DNA of 64,000 bases from an uncultured Tessaracoccus sp. (GCF_947255005.1 NZ_CAMYFI010000003.1:1-64000), one strand, 5' to 3'. Numbered from the stretch's first letter, positions 16,469 to 26,097 are shown. Notes: generated by a model from the sequence alone, not told the origin. Numbers and translations are program-made.

Positions 16469-19400
16469 TCAGGCGAAGCGCGGTGCGCCCAGCGGCTTTG
16501 GCTCCTTGGCCGGAACGCGCTGGAGCCACCGCAGCGCCTCCTCAATGGCTGCGTCGAGCTGAGGGTCTTTGTGGGATTCCCAGACATCGGGCGTCATTTC
16601 CACCTCGATGTCGGGGTCGACGCCGTGATTCTCGACGCGCATCCCGGAGCGCTCGAACTGGATCCAGTAGCGCGGCTGGGTAACCTCGGTGCCGTCGACG
16701 AGCTGGAAGCGGCCGTCAATGCCGATCACTCCACCCCAGGAACGTTCCCCCACCACCGGCCCGAGTCCATGCTCCTGGGCTGCGAGAGTGACGATGTCGC
16801 CGTCGGAGCCAGCGAACGGGTTGGTGACGAACACTACGGGCCCTCGCATACCTTGAGCAGGGTAAGTGCCGAAGCCGTCGAGGTGGCGCGCGCCTGTGAA
16901 CGCAACCACCTTGCGCATGAGCCGCTCGAGTATGAGCTCGGAGGTATGGCCGCCGCCGTTGTACCGCACGTCGACGACGATGCCGTCGCGCCCCGTGGCC
17001 TCGCCGATGAGCCGGTGGAACTCAGCCCAGCCAAAGGCGGTCATGTCGGGTACGTGCACGTAGCCGAGCGCGCCGTTAGACCCTTGGTCGACGTATTGCA
17101 CATTGTGCTTCACCCACTCGTGGTAGCGCAGCGGCACCTCGGAGGCAACCGGCACCACCGCAACGCGGCGCTTCATACGGCCACGAGCAAGCGTCAACTC
17201 AATAGCCTTCTCGGCGGTCCCCACGAGCAGCTCGCCGATGTGCTTCGCCTCCGCGGTGGGGTGCCCATCGATGGAGAGGATCACGTCGCCGGGCGCTGCG
17301 CCGACGCCCGCCGCCAGCAGCGGGGAGCGCGCGCGGGGATCGGAAGCCTCGCCAGGCAGGATGCGATCGATAACGATCTCCTGCTTAGAGTTGCGCCGGA
17401 ACTCAGCACCAAGCCAGCCGACGGGCGACTGCTCGCCGGAATCCGGCGGAATCACGTAGCAGTGCGACGTGTTCAGTTCGCCGACAACTTCCCACAGCAG
17501 ATCGACGAGGTCGTCGTAGGTGGCGAGCCGAGCCACGAGCGGGCGGTACTGGGCCACGACCGATTCCCAGTCGACGCCGTCCATGTCTTCACGCCAGAAG
17601 TGGCTGGCCATGAGGCGCGTGGTCTCGTCGAACATCTGCCGCCAGTCAGCGACGGGGTCGATCTCGCGGCGGAGTCTGCTGAGGTCCACACTAATCCTGC
17701 CGTCATCATCCGGTTTCGAGCCAGACGGTTGCACCCACACCTCGTCGCCGGAACGCACGACGAGGTGCTCGCCGTCCCCAGAGACGGCCACGGAGTCGCA
17801 GGCGTCGACGACCACCGTCGTCTTGCGCTGTTTGAACGAGAAGTGCTCGGCGAGGTCTTTGGTGTCTTCGGTGCCGACGCGCCCGTCGCCCAGCACCGCA
17901 CTGCCGGCGGTGGAACGCGTCCAAATGACGCCGTCGGCGACGGGAAATACACCACGAAACTGCCCGCTGGGTACGGGAAATACTGAGAGGCGGTCCTCGA
18001 ATCCAGCTTCATCGAGCATGACCTGCGGGAGTTCATTGCTGTCTTGGTCGCCCTTCTTGGCGTCACCGTCGGCGCTGGATTCATCGTCGGGCTCGCTGAT
18101 CTGCCAGCCATCGGCGCTCACACCAAACGGCGAAGGCTCCTCGGCGCTCAGTGGCACCAGCCATGGGCGCACGGTGTTGGTGAACGACAGGTCGAACGTG
18201 AGCTCATCGTAGCTGGGGTCGATGGTGCGTGAAGACAAGAAGATGAGGTACTTGCCGCAGGTGGAAAACTGCGGCGAATAGTCGTTGAACTGGCCCCTGG
18301 TGAGTGTGAAGGCAGCATCCTCGGTGAGGTTGTAGCCGACGAGTCTGCCGAGCATGCCTTCGTTGGCAATCGCCTCGCGCCACACCAGGTAACACCCATC
18401 CGGAGAGAAGGTGAATCCGCTGGGCTCACCATTGGGAGAGCGCCCGATTTTCTTCAACGACCCACGGGTTACGTCAAGCAGATAGATCGTGCCGTCGTGC
18501 GATCCGACGGCAACCTTCGAGCCCTGCGCATTGGGCTGCAGCGCCACCACTCGCCCGACGCGGCCTTGCGCGAGGCGGCGCGCCGGCCCGTCACCGTCGA
18601 CGCCCCTGATCTCTAGGCAGTCTTCGCCTTCGACGTCGGATACCCAGATGGCTTTGCCTGTGCGCCCGAGCAGTCGGGGTTCACGGATGCGCACGCCTGG
18701 GGCATCCGAGAGTGCGCGCGCGGGGCCGGAACGGTGGGTGAGGAAGTATGCCGCCCCCCGCCACTCGAGCAAGGAACCGTCGCCGCCGTAATCGGGCACG
18801 ACGGCCTCGAGACGCTCGCTAGGGGTGATGGAGACGGGCTGTGGGCGTCCGGTGGCCGTACGCAGGTCGAGGCGTTCCGGGCGGCCCTCGAGCGAGGTGA
18901 TGAGGTACAGCTGGCCGCGAGCGTGGTAGACGATGCTCTTGCCGTCGGTGGTGGCGTCACGGACGTAACCCTGCTCAAAGCCGTGCTTGGTGTGCTGTTT
19001 CAGGTTTCCGCCGGTGGCGGTGACTGACCACAGCTGTGCCTGGCCGCGGACGGCGTCGCCGCGGTCAGAGGTAAAAATGATGCGGTCGCCGAACCAACAA
19101 GGGCCTGCGAGGCTCGCCGTAGTGTCGGGCAACACCCGCTTCCAGTCGGAGCGGCCGTCGGCGGAAATCCACAGCCTGATCGCCATGCCGCCGCGGTAGC
19201 GCTTCCAATCGTGCGGGCCGTGGAAGTTCGGGCTCGCGACGACGGTACCCGCTCTTCCGACAGCCGCATCCATGGCGAGGCCGTAGGGCAGTCGGGTGAT
19301 GCGCCCGTCGAGTGAGACGGAGTATAGGTACGTCAGCCCGCGCGCCACCGTCTCGTGCGACGAGGCAATCATGACGTGCGCGTCGTCGATCCATCCGGAT

Positions 19401-19669
19401 ACTTGCATCTTCGACGCGCTGAGCCAGGTGAGTCTGCGCGCGCCACCGTCGGCACCCGTGAGGTAGAGATCCCAACCACCGCCGGTGGTGGAAACGAACG
19501 CGATATCGCGCCCGTTGGGAGCGAATCTCGGAGTGCGTGGCGTGTCTTCTCCGCGCGTCAATCGGGCCGCCGTACCACCGCATGTTTCCCCTAGCCAGAC
19601 ATCATTATCGGCGACGAACACAATGTGTTTGTCGTGAACATGCGGGTAACGCCGGTAGCCATAAGTCAT
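16469..19669 (-). CDS. Tricorn-type protease (S41 family)
   Basis: 1066 aa, the usual tricorn length. The N-terminal ~650 residues form WD/TolB-like beta-propeller repeats (e.g. TPRFAPNGRDIAFVST). Next come the tricorn core with the adjacent Ser-His in LNTSHCYV (about 733-734), a PDZ domain (about 760-850) and the S41 catalytic region with the nucleophile in NPFAGSDGD (Ser near 953) and a Glu in DGTEVTQP. All expected catalytic residues are present. It degrades peptides released by other proteases such as Clp or the proteasome. A Ser/Asp-rich linker (near 520-540) separates the propellers. Start ATG 19669 lies 8 nt after TAAGCT. Confidence 0.94.
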   Translation of the reverse strand: MTYGYRRYPHVHDKHIVFVADNDVWLGETCGGTAARLTRGEDTPRTPRFAPNGRDIAFVSTTGGGWDLYLTGADGGARRLTWLSASKMQVSGWIDDAHVMIASSHETVARGLTYLYSVSLDGRITRLPYGLAMDAAVGRAGTVVASPNFHGPHDWKRYRGGMAIRLWISADGRSDWKRVLPDTTASLAGPCWFGDRIIFTSDRGDAVRGQAQLWSVTATGGNLKQHTKHGFEQGYVRDATTDGKSIVYHARGQLYLITSLEGRPERLDLRTATGRPQPVSITPSERLEAVVPDYGGDGSLLEWRGAAYFLTHRSGPARALSDAPGVRIREPRLLGRTGKAIWVSDVEGEDCLEIRGVDGDGPARRLAQGRVGRVVALQPNAQGSKVAVGSHDGTIYLLDVTRGSLKKIGRSPNGEPSGFTFSPDGCYLVWREAIANEGMLGRLVGYNLTEDAAFTLTRGQFNDYSPQFSTCGKYLIFLSSRTIDPSYDELTFDLSFTNTVRPWLVPLSAEEPSPFGVSADGWQISEPDDESSADGDAKKGDQDSNELPQVMLDEAGFEDRLSVFPVPSGQFRGVFPVADGVIWTRSTAGSAVLGDGRVGTEDTKDLAEHFSFKQRKTTVVVDACDSVAVSGDGEHLVVRSGDEVWVQPSGSKPDDDGRISVDLSRLRREIDPVADWRQMFDETTRLMASHFWREDMDGVDWESVVAQYRPLVARLATYDDLVDLLWEVVGELNTSHCYVIPPDSGEQSPVGWLGAEFRRNSKQEIVIDRILPGEASDPRARSPLLAAGVGAAPGDVILSIDGHPTAEAKHIGELLVGTAEKAIELTLARGRMKRRVAVVPVASEVPLRYHEWVKHNVQYVDQGSNGALGYVHVPDMTAFGWAEFHRLIGEATGRDGIVVDVRYNGGGHTSELILERLMRKVVAFTGARHLDGFGTYPAQGMRGPVVFVTNPFAGSDGDIVTLAAQEHGLGPVVGERSWGGVIGIDGRFQLVDGTEVTQPRYWIQFERSGMRVENHGVDPDIEVEMTPDVWESHKDPQLDAAIEEALRWLQRVPAKEPKPLGAPRFA

Positions 19670-19677
19670 AAGGCCCC

Positions 19678-19683
19678 AGCTTA
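19678..19683 (-). promoter_or_regulatory. -10 box of the tricorn gene
   Basis: Minus-strand TAAGCT, 8 nt, then ATG at 19669, without an SD. Likely leaderless or nearly so. Confidence 0.4.
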
Positions 19684-19726
19684 GTCACGCACTGGGGGCG
19701 ACAACCACCCGCGCGAACCTAGAAAA

Positions 19727-21004
19727 TCAGGCTGACAGGCCCCGATGAGCCTCGATCTCGGCCCGCGATATCAACTCAGGTCGTTCTTCGCCACGCACCG
19801 TGGCTGCGGTGATGCGCACCGTGGTGATGTCGTCATTGCTCGGCACCTCGAACATGACGTCGAGCAGCAGCGCTTCCAAGATAGAACGCAGCCCACGAGC
19901 CCCGGTGTTGCGCTCGAGTGCGCTCTCCGCGATGGCATCGATGGCGTCTTCGGAGAACTCGAGTTCCACCCCGTCGAGGTCGAACAGCTTCTGATACTGC
20001 TTGATCAACGCATTCTTGGGTTCGCTGAGGACGCGGGCGAGGGAGTCGCGGTCGAGTGGGGACACCGACGTGACCACCGGCAGGCGTCCGATGAACTCCG
20101 GGATGAGCCCGAACTTTTGCAGATCCTCTTGCCGCACCCGCGCGAAGGTATCGACGAGCTCACGCTCCTCGTCTGCGGCAGTGCTGAACCCGAGCGCGCG
20201 TTTGCCGACGCGCTCTCGGATGATCTCGTCTAGGCCCGCGAAGGCTCCGCCGACGATGAACAGCACCTTCGTCGTATCGATCTCAAGGAACTCCTGGTGC
20301 GGGTGCTTGCGCCCGCCCTGCGGCGGCACCGAGGCGACGGTGCCCTCGATGATCTTCAGCAGCGCTTGCTGAACGCCCTCGCCTGACACATCGCGGGTGA
20401 TGGACGGGTTCTCCGATTTTCGGGCCACCTTGTCGATTTCGTCGATGTAGATGATGCCCGTTTCTGCCTTCTTGATGTCGAAGTCGGCGGCTTGGATGAG
20501 CTTCAGGAGGATGTTCTCGACGTCTTCACCGACGTAGCCGGCCTCGGTGAGTGCCGTTGCGTCGCACATCGCGAAGGGCACGTTGAGCATGCGCGCTAGG
20601 GTCTGGGCGAGGTAGGTTTTCCCGCAGCCGGTGGGGCCGAGCATGAGGATGTTGGATTTGGCAACCTCGACGATTTCCGCGTTCGCGCGGCGGGGGCGTT
20701 TCTGCTCGGCTCGGAGGCGCTTGTAGTGGTTGTAGACAGCGACGGCGAGGGTTTTCTTCGCATCATCTTGACCAATGACGTAGGTGTCGAGGAAATCGCG
20801 GATTTCTCTGGGTTTAGGCAGCTCGGACAGCGCCGGCGTGTCACCCCCGTCGGGGAACTCTTCCTCGATCATCTCCCGACACAGATCGATGCACTCGTCG
20901 CAGATGTAGACGCCGGGGCCGGCGATGAGGCGTCGCACTTGCTTTTGCGACTTGCCGCAGAAGTTGCATTTGAACACTTCGCGGACATCACTCGCTGGCG
21001 CCAT
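19727..21004 (-). CDS. clpX: ATP-dependent Clp protease ATP-binding subunit ClpX
   Basis: 425 aa. An N-terminal zinc-binding domain (KCNFCGKSQ and CDECIDLC), Walker A GPTGCGKT, pore-1 loop GYVG, Walker B IYIDEID, the RKH loop in GGRKHP, and a C-terminal small AAA domain. It unfolds tagged substrates and feeds them into ClpP1P2. The upstream ATG at 21022 is rejected because GGAGGAGG, an ideal SD, lies just after it and 8 nt before the ATG at 21004. A hairpin separates it from clpP2, so it can be transcribed separately. Confidence 0.97.
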   Translation of the reverse strand: MAPASDVREVFKCNFCGKSQKQVRRLIAGPGVYICDECIDLCREMIEEEFPDGGDTPALSELPKPREIRDFLDTYVIGQDDAKKTLAVAVYNHYKRLRAEQKRPRRANAEIVEVAKSNILMLGPTGCGKTYLAQTLARMLNVPFAMCDATALTEAGYVGEDVENILLKLIQAADFDIKKAETGIIYIDEIDKVARKSENPSITRDVSGEGVQQALLKIIEGTVASVPPQGGRKHPHQEFLEIDTTKVLFIVGGAFAGLDEIIRERVGKRALGFSTAADEERELVDTFARVRQEDLQKFGLIPEFIGRLPVVTSVSPLDRDSLARVLSEPKNALIKQYQKLFDLDGVELEFSEDAIDAIAESALERNTGARGLRSILEALLLDVMFEVPSNDDITTVRITAATVRGEERPELISRAEIEAHRGLSA

Positions 21005-21143
21005 CGGCGGGCCTCCTCCCATAGTAGTTTCTCCAGGTAAGCCTACCGATTCATCCGTGCAACTCCAGATGGCTCGCCGCACGGCCGGCGTGCGGCTCAC
21101 TCGCAGATGGTGACTGCGTGTACAAGCGCACCCTCAACGTACC

Positions 21144-21176
21144 GGGGCCTGGGAGGCTTACGTTCCCCAAGGCCCC
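21144..21176. terminator. Hairpin between clpP2 and clpX
   Basis: GGGGCCT (21144-21150) pairs with AGGCCCC (21170-21176), 17 bp after the clpP2 stop on the minus strand. It probably ends or attenuates the clpP1-clpP2 message; the remaining ~140 bp upstream of clpX contain TAGGCT at about 21037-21042. Confidence 0.5.
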
Positions 21177-21193
21177 AACGCATCAGCGCTGCC

Positions 21194-21838
21194 TCACACC
21201 TGCTTCATCGTCGTGAAGATGTCGTCAATGATGCCGTATTCCTTCGCTTCTTCGGCGGTGAGGAACTTGTCGCGCTCGATGTCCTTCGAGATCTTCTCGA
21301 TTGGCTGCCCGGTGTCGTCAGCAAGCATCTGTTCCATGAGCGCACGAATGCGCAGGATCTCTTTCGCCTGGATTTCAAGGTCCGACGACTGTCCGCGACC
21401 TCCCTCGGTGGCCGGCTGGTGGATGAGGATGCGTGAGTTCGGCAGGGCGAAACGCTTACCCTTCGTGCCCGCAGCCAGGACCACCGCGGCTGCCGAGGCA
21501 GCCTGCCCCAGGCACACCGTCTGTACCTCAGGCTTGATGTAGCGCATCGTGTCGTAGATGGCCGTGAGCGCAGTGAAGGAGCCGCCCGGAGAGTTGATGT
21601 AGATCGAGATGGGGCGCTCGGCATCCATCGACTGCAGGCAAAGCAGCTGCGCCATCACAGCGTTAGCGATGTCGTCGCTGATGGGGGTGCCGAGGAAGAT
21701 GATGCGGTCCTCGAACAGCTTCGTGTAGGGGTCAACGCGACGCACGCCGTAGCTGGTGCGCTCTTCCCACTGGGGGATGTAGTAGTCCATTGACGGGCTC
21801 GCCGGAGCCATTCCGCCGGGCAGGGTGAATTCACTCAC
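21194..21838 (-). CDS. clpP2: ATP-dependent Clp protease proteolytic subunit ClpP2
   Basis: 214 aa serine protease subunit. The nucleophile is Ser115 in GQAASAAA, His140 in LIHQP, and the Asp lies in IERDKFLTAEEA. The N-terminal YYIPQWEERTSYGVRR and PYTKLFEDRIIFLG resemble mycobacterial ClpP2. In Actinobacteria ClpP1 and ClpP2 form a mixed tetradecamer that works with ClpX or ClpC. The GTG at 21838 overlaps the clpP1 stop (GTGA), which couples the two subunits and supports this start. Confidence 0.96.
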   Translation of the reverse strand: MSEFTLPGGMAPASPSMDYYIPQWEERTSYGVRRVDPYTKLFEDRIIFLGTPISDDIANAVMAQLLCLQSMDAERPISIYINSPGGSFTALTAIYDTMRYIKPEVQTVCLGQAASAAAVVLAAGTKGKRFALPNSRILIHQPATEGGRGQSSDLEIQAKEILRIRALMEQMLADDTGQPIEKISKDIERDKFLTAEEAKEYGIIDDIFTTMKQV

Positions 21839-22452
21839 TGGTTCGGTGCCTCCGTGTTGATCTGCGACGCGCGCTCGTAGACGTGGTCGATGAAACCGTA
21901 TTCGAGTGCCTGCTCAGCAGTGAACCAGCGGTCACGGTCGGAGTCGGCTTCGATCTGCTCGAGCGGCTGGCCGGTGTGCTTCGCGATGAGCTCGGCCATG
22001 GTCTTCTTGATGTGCAGCGACTGCTCCGCCTGGATGCGGATGTCCGATGCCGTGCCGCCGAGCCCGCCTGAGGGCTGGTGCATCATGATGCGGCTGTGCG
22101 GTAGCGCGTAGCGCTTTCCGGGCGTGCCCGCAGACAGCAGGAACTGCCCCATCGACGCAGCGAGGCCCATCGCCACCGTGGCGACGTCGTTGCTGATCCA
22201 CTGCATGGTGTCGAAGATGGCCATCCCGGAATCAACGGAGCCACCGGGCGAGTTGATGTAGAGGAAGATGTCCTTATGCGGATCCTCTGCATTCAGTAAC
22301 AGCATCTGAGCGCAGATGGCGTTCGCGTTCTCGTCGCGCACCTCGGAGCCCAGGAAGATGATGCGATTCGCGAGCAACGATTGATACACGTTGTCGTTCA
22401 TGCCCAGGCCCCCGGCGGCCGCCACTGCGGTGGGGTTCATTCGTTCAGTCAC
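21835..22452 (-). CDS. clpP1: ATP-dependent Clp protease proteolytic subunit ClpP1
   Basis: 205 aa from GTG. Catalytic Ser100 in GLAASMGQ and His125 in MMHQPSGG; the Asp is in the DSDRDRWFTAEQAL segment. It is the partner of ClpP2 in the mixed barrel. I choose the GTG at 22452 (VTERMNPTAV) because a TTGGGT/TAGGTT promoter with a 17-bp spacer ends exactly 7 nt before it and no SD exists before the ATGs at 22440 or further down; processing of the N-terminal propeptide is expected from other Actinobacteria. Confidence 0.95.
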   Translation of the reverse strand: MTERMNPTAVAAAGGLGMNDNVYQSLLANRIIFLGSEVRDENANAICAQMLLLNAEDPHKDIFLYINSPGGSVDSGMAIFDTMQWISNDVATVAMGLAASMGQFLLSAGTPGKRYALPHSRIMMHQPSGGLGGTASDIRIQAEQSLHIKKTMAELIAKHTGQPLEQIEADSDRDRWFTAEQALEYGFIDHVYERASQINTEAPNQ

Positions 22453-22459
22453 GGACCCC

Positions 22460-22488
22460 AACCTACCGGCACCAGGCGCCCGACCCAA
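22460..22488 (-). promoter_or_regulatory. clpP1P2 promoter, leaderless layout
   Basis: Minus strand: TTGGGT (-35, 22483-22488), 17-nt spacer, TAGGTT (-10, 22460-22465), 7 nt, GTG. This is one of the two cleanest promoters in the window and fixes the clpP1 start. No ClgR-type operator was recognised with confidence. Confidence 0.65.
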
Positions 22489-22531
22489 CACTTGACCGAA
22501 CTGTTCGCCGTCGGCAGAGCAAATTCGTGCG

Positions 22532-22570
22532 ACGAAGGGCGGCCCCTGCATGTGCGGAACCGCCCTTCGT
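22532..22570. terminator. Terminator of tig
   Basis: Perfect 11-bp arms ACGAAGGGCGG (22532-22542) and CCGCCCTTCGT (22560-22570) around a 17-nt loop, 17 bp downstream of the tig stop on the minus strand. It separates tig from the clpP1 promoter. Confidence 0.75.
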
Positions 22571-22587
22571 TTGCTGAGCGTTGCGCG

Positions 22588-24018
22588 TTACTTGGCCTCG
22601 GTGTCGACGGCGATCTCCTCGCCGTCCACTTCGGTGACAATCTGCGCTGGAGTGGCCTCGGAGGCATCGTCGGAAGCGGCTTCGTCGGGCTCGACGGGCT
22701 TCGGCATCTCGACGACGTTACCCTCGCCGTCCTTCACCGTCGCCGCGGCGCAGATGGCGGCGAGCGCCTTGCCTCGGCGCACCTCAGACATCCACTCAGC
22801 CATGTGATTGTGCTCCATCATGTGCTGAATCTCGTCCTGCGGCGAGGTGCCGTTCATTTGGGCCTTCTGGAAGATGAGTTCCGTGAGGTCCTGCTGCGAG
22901 ACGTCGACGGTGTTCTCCTCGGCGTACTTGTCGAGGATGATCTGGGCGCGAAGCGCCTCTTCACCGCGACGGTTGAGCTCAGCCCAGAAGGATTCCTCAT
23001 CCTCGGCTTCTTCGTCTTCGGCTTCCTCGAGGTACTGCTGCAGGGTAAGCCCAGCGCGAGCGAGCTGCTGCTCGACTCCCTGGCGGCGGGCTGCGAGATC
23101 GTCGGCAAGCGTCTTCTCGGGCAGCTCGAAGGAGGTGGCTTCGACGACGGCCTCGATGATCTTGTCGCGGGCGTCGGCGATCTGCTCCTGCTTGGCCTGC
23201 TGTTCGACGGCCTTGCGGAGGTCGTCCTTCATCTCCTCGACGGTGTCGAACTCAGAGACCATCTGAGCAAACTCGTCGTCCACCTCGGGCAGATCCTGCT
23301 GCTGCACCTTCTTCACGGTGACCTCAATCTCGGCCTCTTCGCCACGGTGGCTGCCGCCCAGCAGCGTCGAGGTGAAGGTAACGACGTCACCGGCCTTGGT
23401 ACCAGTGACGGCCTTCTTGAGCCCTTCGAGCATGTTTTTGTCGTCGCCGATCTCGTACTCGAGATCTTCAGCGATGGCCTCCTCCAGCTCTTTGCCGTCC
23501 TGGCTGGCCTTGAGGTCGATGGTGAGGAGGTCGCCCTTCTTGGCCTTGCGACCCACTTCCTTCGTAGTGGCGAAGCGCTTACGGAGCAGCTCGATGCGTT
23601 CGTCGAGCTCCTCGTCGCTACTCTGCGCGGCGCTGACCTCGACGTCGATCTTCTTGAAATCAGGCAGATCGAAGTCGGGGCGAACATCGAGCTCAGCGGT
23701 GAATTCGACCAGTTCGTTGTCTTCGAGCTTGGTGACCTCGATGTCAGGCTGGCTGAGCGGGAAGAGCTTGTGCTCCTCGACAGCGGCACCGTAGGCGCCA
23801 GGCATGGCGTCGTTGATGGCCTCCTGCAGCACGACGCCGCGGCCGAAACGCTGGTCGATCACCTGAGCCGGCACCTTGCCCTTGCGGAAGCCGGGAATAT
23901 TCACCTGGCCGGCGATGTCCTTGTAAGCCTTGTCAAGGTGGGGCTTGAGATCGGTAAAGGGAATCTCAACAGTGAGCTTGACCCGGGTGGGGTTGAGCTG
24001 CTCGATAGTGCTAGGCAC
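22588..24018 (-). CDS. tig: Trigger factor
   Basis: 476 aa ribosome-associated chaperone and prolyl isomerase. The N-terminal ribosome-binding domain has the signature GFRKGKVP near residue 45; the FKBP domain lies about 150-245 (KKGDLLTIDLKA); the rest is a helical C-terminal domain with an acidic stretch EEAEDEEAEDEESFW. The start is the GTG at 24018, preceded by AGGAG at 8 nt. The last 50 residues are Glu/Ala-rich. It is separated from the membrane-protein pair upstream by 40 bp and probably shares a transcript with it at least in part. Confidence 0.96.
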   Translation of the reverse strand: MPSTIEQLNPTRVKLTVEIPFTDLKPHLDKAYKDIAGQVNIPGFRKGKVPAQVIDQRFGRGVVLQEAINDAMPGAYGAAVEEHKLFPLSQPDIEVTKLEDNELVEFTAELDVRPDFDLPDFKKIDVEVSAAQSSDEELDERIELLRKRFATTKEVGRKAKKGDLLTIDLKASQDGKELEEAIAEDLEYEIGDDKNMLEGLKKAVTGTKAGDVVTFTSTLLGGSHRGEEAEIEVTVKKVQQQDLPEVDDEFAQMVSEFDTVEEMKDDLRKAVEQQAKQEQIADARDKIIEAVVEATSFELPEKTLADDLAARRQGVEQQLARAGLTLQQYLEEAEDEEAEDEESFWAELNRRGEEALRAQIILDKYAEENTVDVSQQDLTELIFQKAQMNGTSPQDEIQHMMEHNHMAEWMSEVRRGKALAAICAAATVKDGEGNVVEMPKPVEPDEAASDDASEATPAQIVTEVDGEEIAVDTEAK

Positions 24019-24058
24019 GAACTTGTCTCCTGAAATGGACGATTCTGACTGTGCAATC

Positions 24059-25099
24059 CTAGCGGTCCGCGTCAATCGGGTCATTCCCGCCAGGTTCGGT
24101 TTCGGGGGCGTCGAGTGCGCGCAGCTCTGCGGCATCGGGTAGGAAGTGCAGTGAGAGGGATGCGAGCAGGGCGCTGAGCTGCGCTCGCGCTGCGGCGCGC
24201 TCCCCCTCGCTACCACTGGCGACTGCCAGCCTCGCCACTTTCGCGGCGCGACGAACATCGTCGGCTTTCTCTGGTGCGACGTGCCTAATCCCGACGGTCT
24301 CAGCATGGCGGCGCGCGAGCCCGTAGGTCACTTCTACTCGAGCGGCGGCCTCTTCTGCCTCACGGGGCGGGGCGTCGTCGGGAATCTGGTCGAATTCCCA
24401 CAACGCGACGAGGAACGCCTCGGTCGTTGGCGCCGACGCGTCAAACAGGGCAGGCTGTTCAATGCGGTAAACGATATCGCTCTTGCGCTCACCGTAGTCG
24501 GAGCGCACTTTCTCGACGCGCTCTCTCGCCTCTTCGATGCGTGGGATGCCGCGCAGGCCGCGCGGGTTCTCACCGCGCTGCCGCGCCAACGCGTAGTCGA
24601 CGAGGTTGTGCTCATTGAGCGGCATTCCCTCGAGCGAGCGCACCGTGAGGCCACCGGCTCGGTTCACTGCCTTGCGCGCCCATACCAGCAGCGGGACCAG
24701 GAACAGCGCCAGCAGCACGAGCGGCTGCGCTAACACCGTCGCCGATACGATGATCGCTAATATCGGAAGAAGGCTCCAGCGACGGACCTGGACGACGGTC
24801 AGGTTGTTGCCCTCCAGCTCCCACGGGGGCATGCGCAGCACCTCGAGTGGCGTGGCATCGTCGGGGTTGGCGTCGCCGAGCGTCTGCCCACGGAGGACGA
24901 AGCTTCTAGTCCATATCCGTAGCGGGCGCTCGTCCGGGTTCACGCAACGCGCGGTGACAGAGGGAAAGTGACTGTGTTGCAGGACCGTCACTTGCATGGC
25001 GACTGAGCGTCGTTCGCCAAGCCACAGGAAGGCCTGTCCAGACAGGTCGACGAGTTCAGCGTCGAGGTTGGCCTGTGTCCAGTACGTTTCGCTGCTCAC
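24059..25099 (-). CDS. Membrane protein of unknown function, paralogue B
   Basis: 346 aa, not recognised. Residues 1-100 are soluble, two hydrophobic segments (about 108-144) form a hairpin, and a long soluble C-terminal half follows. It shares with the gene directly upstream the motif R-I-E-x-P-A-L-F-D-A (near 215-225), HAETVG further on, and a C-terminal ASLSLHFLPDAAEL-like end, so the two arose by duplication. Start GTG at 25099 overlaps the upstream stop (GTGA). Its place between tRNA-Gly/paralogue A and tig suggests a conserved housekeeping position, but no function is implied by the sequence. Confidence 0.75.
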   Translation of the reverse strand: MSSETYWTQANLDAELVDLSGQAFLWLGERRSVAMQVTVLQHSHFPSVTARCVNPDERPLRIWTRSFVLRGQTLGDANPDDATPLEVLRMPPWELEGNNLTVVQVRRWSLLPILAIIVSATVLAQPLVLLALFLVPLLVWARKAVNRAGGLTVRSLEGMPLNEHNLVDYALARQRGENPRGLRGIPRIEEARERVEKVRSDYGERKSDIVYRIEQPALFDASAPTTEAFLVALWEFDQIPDDAPPREAEEAAARVEVTYGLARRHAETVGIRHVAPEKADDVRRAAKVARLAVASGSEGERAAARAQLSALLASLSLHFLPDAAELRALDAPETEPGGNDPIDADR

Positions 25100-26097
25100 A
25101 GCTCCAGCCTCCCTGGCAACGCGCGTAGCGGTCGGCCCGCGACTAGTTCCTTCGCCTCCCTGACGGTTGGGAGGTAGTGCAGCGCCAACGACTCCAGGAT
25201 CGCCACCGCCCGCTCGAGGGCGGCCTGCCGCTCCGCGCGCGTCGCCCGAGAGTCTTGTGCGAGTCGCATCGCTTTCAGCGCGGTGTCTGCCGGGCCGCGG
25301 GCATCGTCGGGGTAGTGCTGCATGCCCACTGCTTCAGCGTGCGCTTTCACTGCTTCAAACGCAACGGCCAACTCCCCCGCCAGCGTGGCCCGCTCAGGGT
25401 TGGACAACCGGGTGTGCTCCGCGTCCCAGCGCACCATAAGTTCGGTGAACCGGCGGGTCTCCGGCAACGTGGCGTCGAACAGTGCCGGGTACTCGATTCG
25501 CGTGATGACGTCAGAGGCCAACCGCCCGTAATCCGCCTTCAGCGCATTGACCTTCCCGACGATGTCCTTCCGCGCTCCTGCATCGTCCAGGAACCCGTGC
25601 AGCTGATACTCGTGGCCACCAGAGAGATAGACGTGCGGTGCTGCGACGAAATGCGGGTGGATGAGCGCAACAGGGACGAGCGCGCAGAGCACGACCATAA
25701 TGAAGACGAGAGGGGGTATCGAGACACCCATGTGGTAGCTGGCCCACAACCCGAACAGCCCGCCTGCCGATAACCCCGCCAACATCGAAAGAACATAGGC
25801 GGGATTGAACATCGTGATCAGCTTGCCTGGCGGCAGCTTGTACGCCCCGACTGGGCGTCGCGTGTGAGCGGCGACAGCAAGGTCGCCGAGCTCCGGGAAC
25901 TCATCGATGTGGAGAGTCTTGATATTGAACCCTTTGGTTCCCACGATTCTGGCGGTCTTCGGGCCCACTTCGGGCCCAGACAGCGTGATGACGACGACCG
26001 TCCCGTCGTCGTACTGGACCGCGATGCTGCCGTCGAACGATGCCGCTTTGGCGTGGAAGTCGAGCAGTTCGGCATCGAGTGGCGGCCGTTCACGCAT
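25096..26097 (-). CDS. Membrane protein of unknown function, paralogue A
   Basis: 333 aa, not recognised. A soluble N-terminus (1-95) that opens LDAELLDFHAKAASFDGSI, two membrane segments (about 99-147) and a soluble C-terminal domain holding RIEYPALFDATLPETRRF and LESLALHYLPTVREAKEL. The same architecture is found in the next gene. Start ATG 26097 is 6 nt behind TAAGAT, so it probably begins a leaderless transcript that reads through paralogue B and perhaps tig. Confidence 0.75.
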   Translation of the reverse strand: MRERPPLDAELLDFHAKAASFDGSIAVQYDDGTVVVITLSGPEVGPKTARIVGTKGFNIKTLHIDEFPELGDLAVAAHTRRPVGAYKLPPGKLITMFNPAYVLSMLAGLSAGGLFGLWASYHMGVSIPPLVFIMVVLCALVPVALIHPHFVAAPHVYLSGGHEYQLHGFLDDAGARKDIVGKVNALKADYGRLASDVITRIEYPALFDATLPETRRFTELMVRWDAEHTRLSNPERATLAGELAVAFEAVKAHAEAVGMQHYPDDARGPADTALKAMRLAQDSRATRAERQAALERAVAILESLALHYLPTVREAKELVAGRPLRALPGRLEL

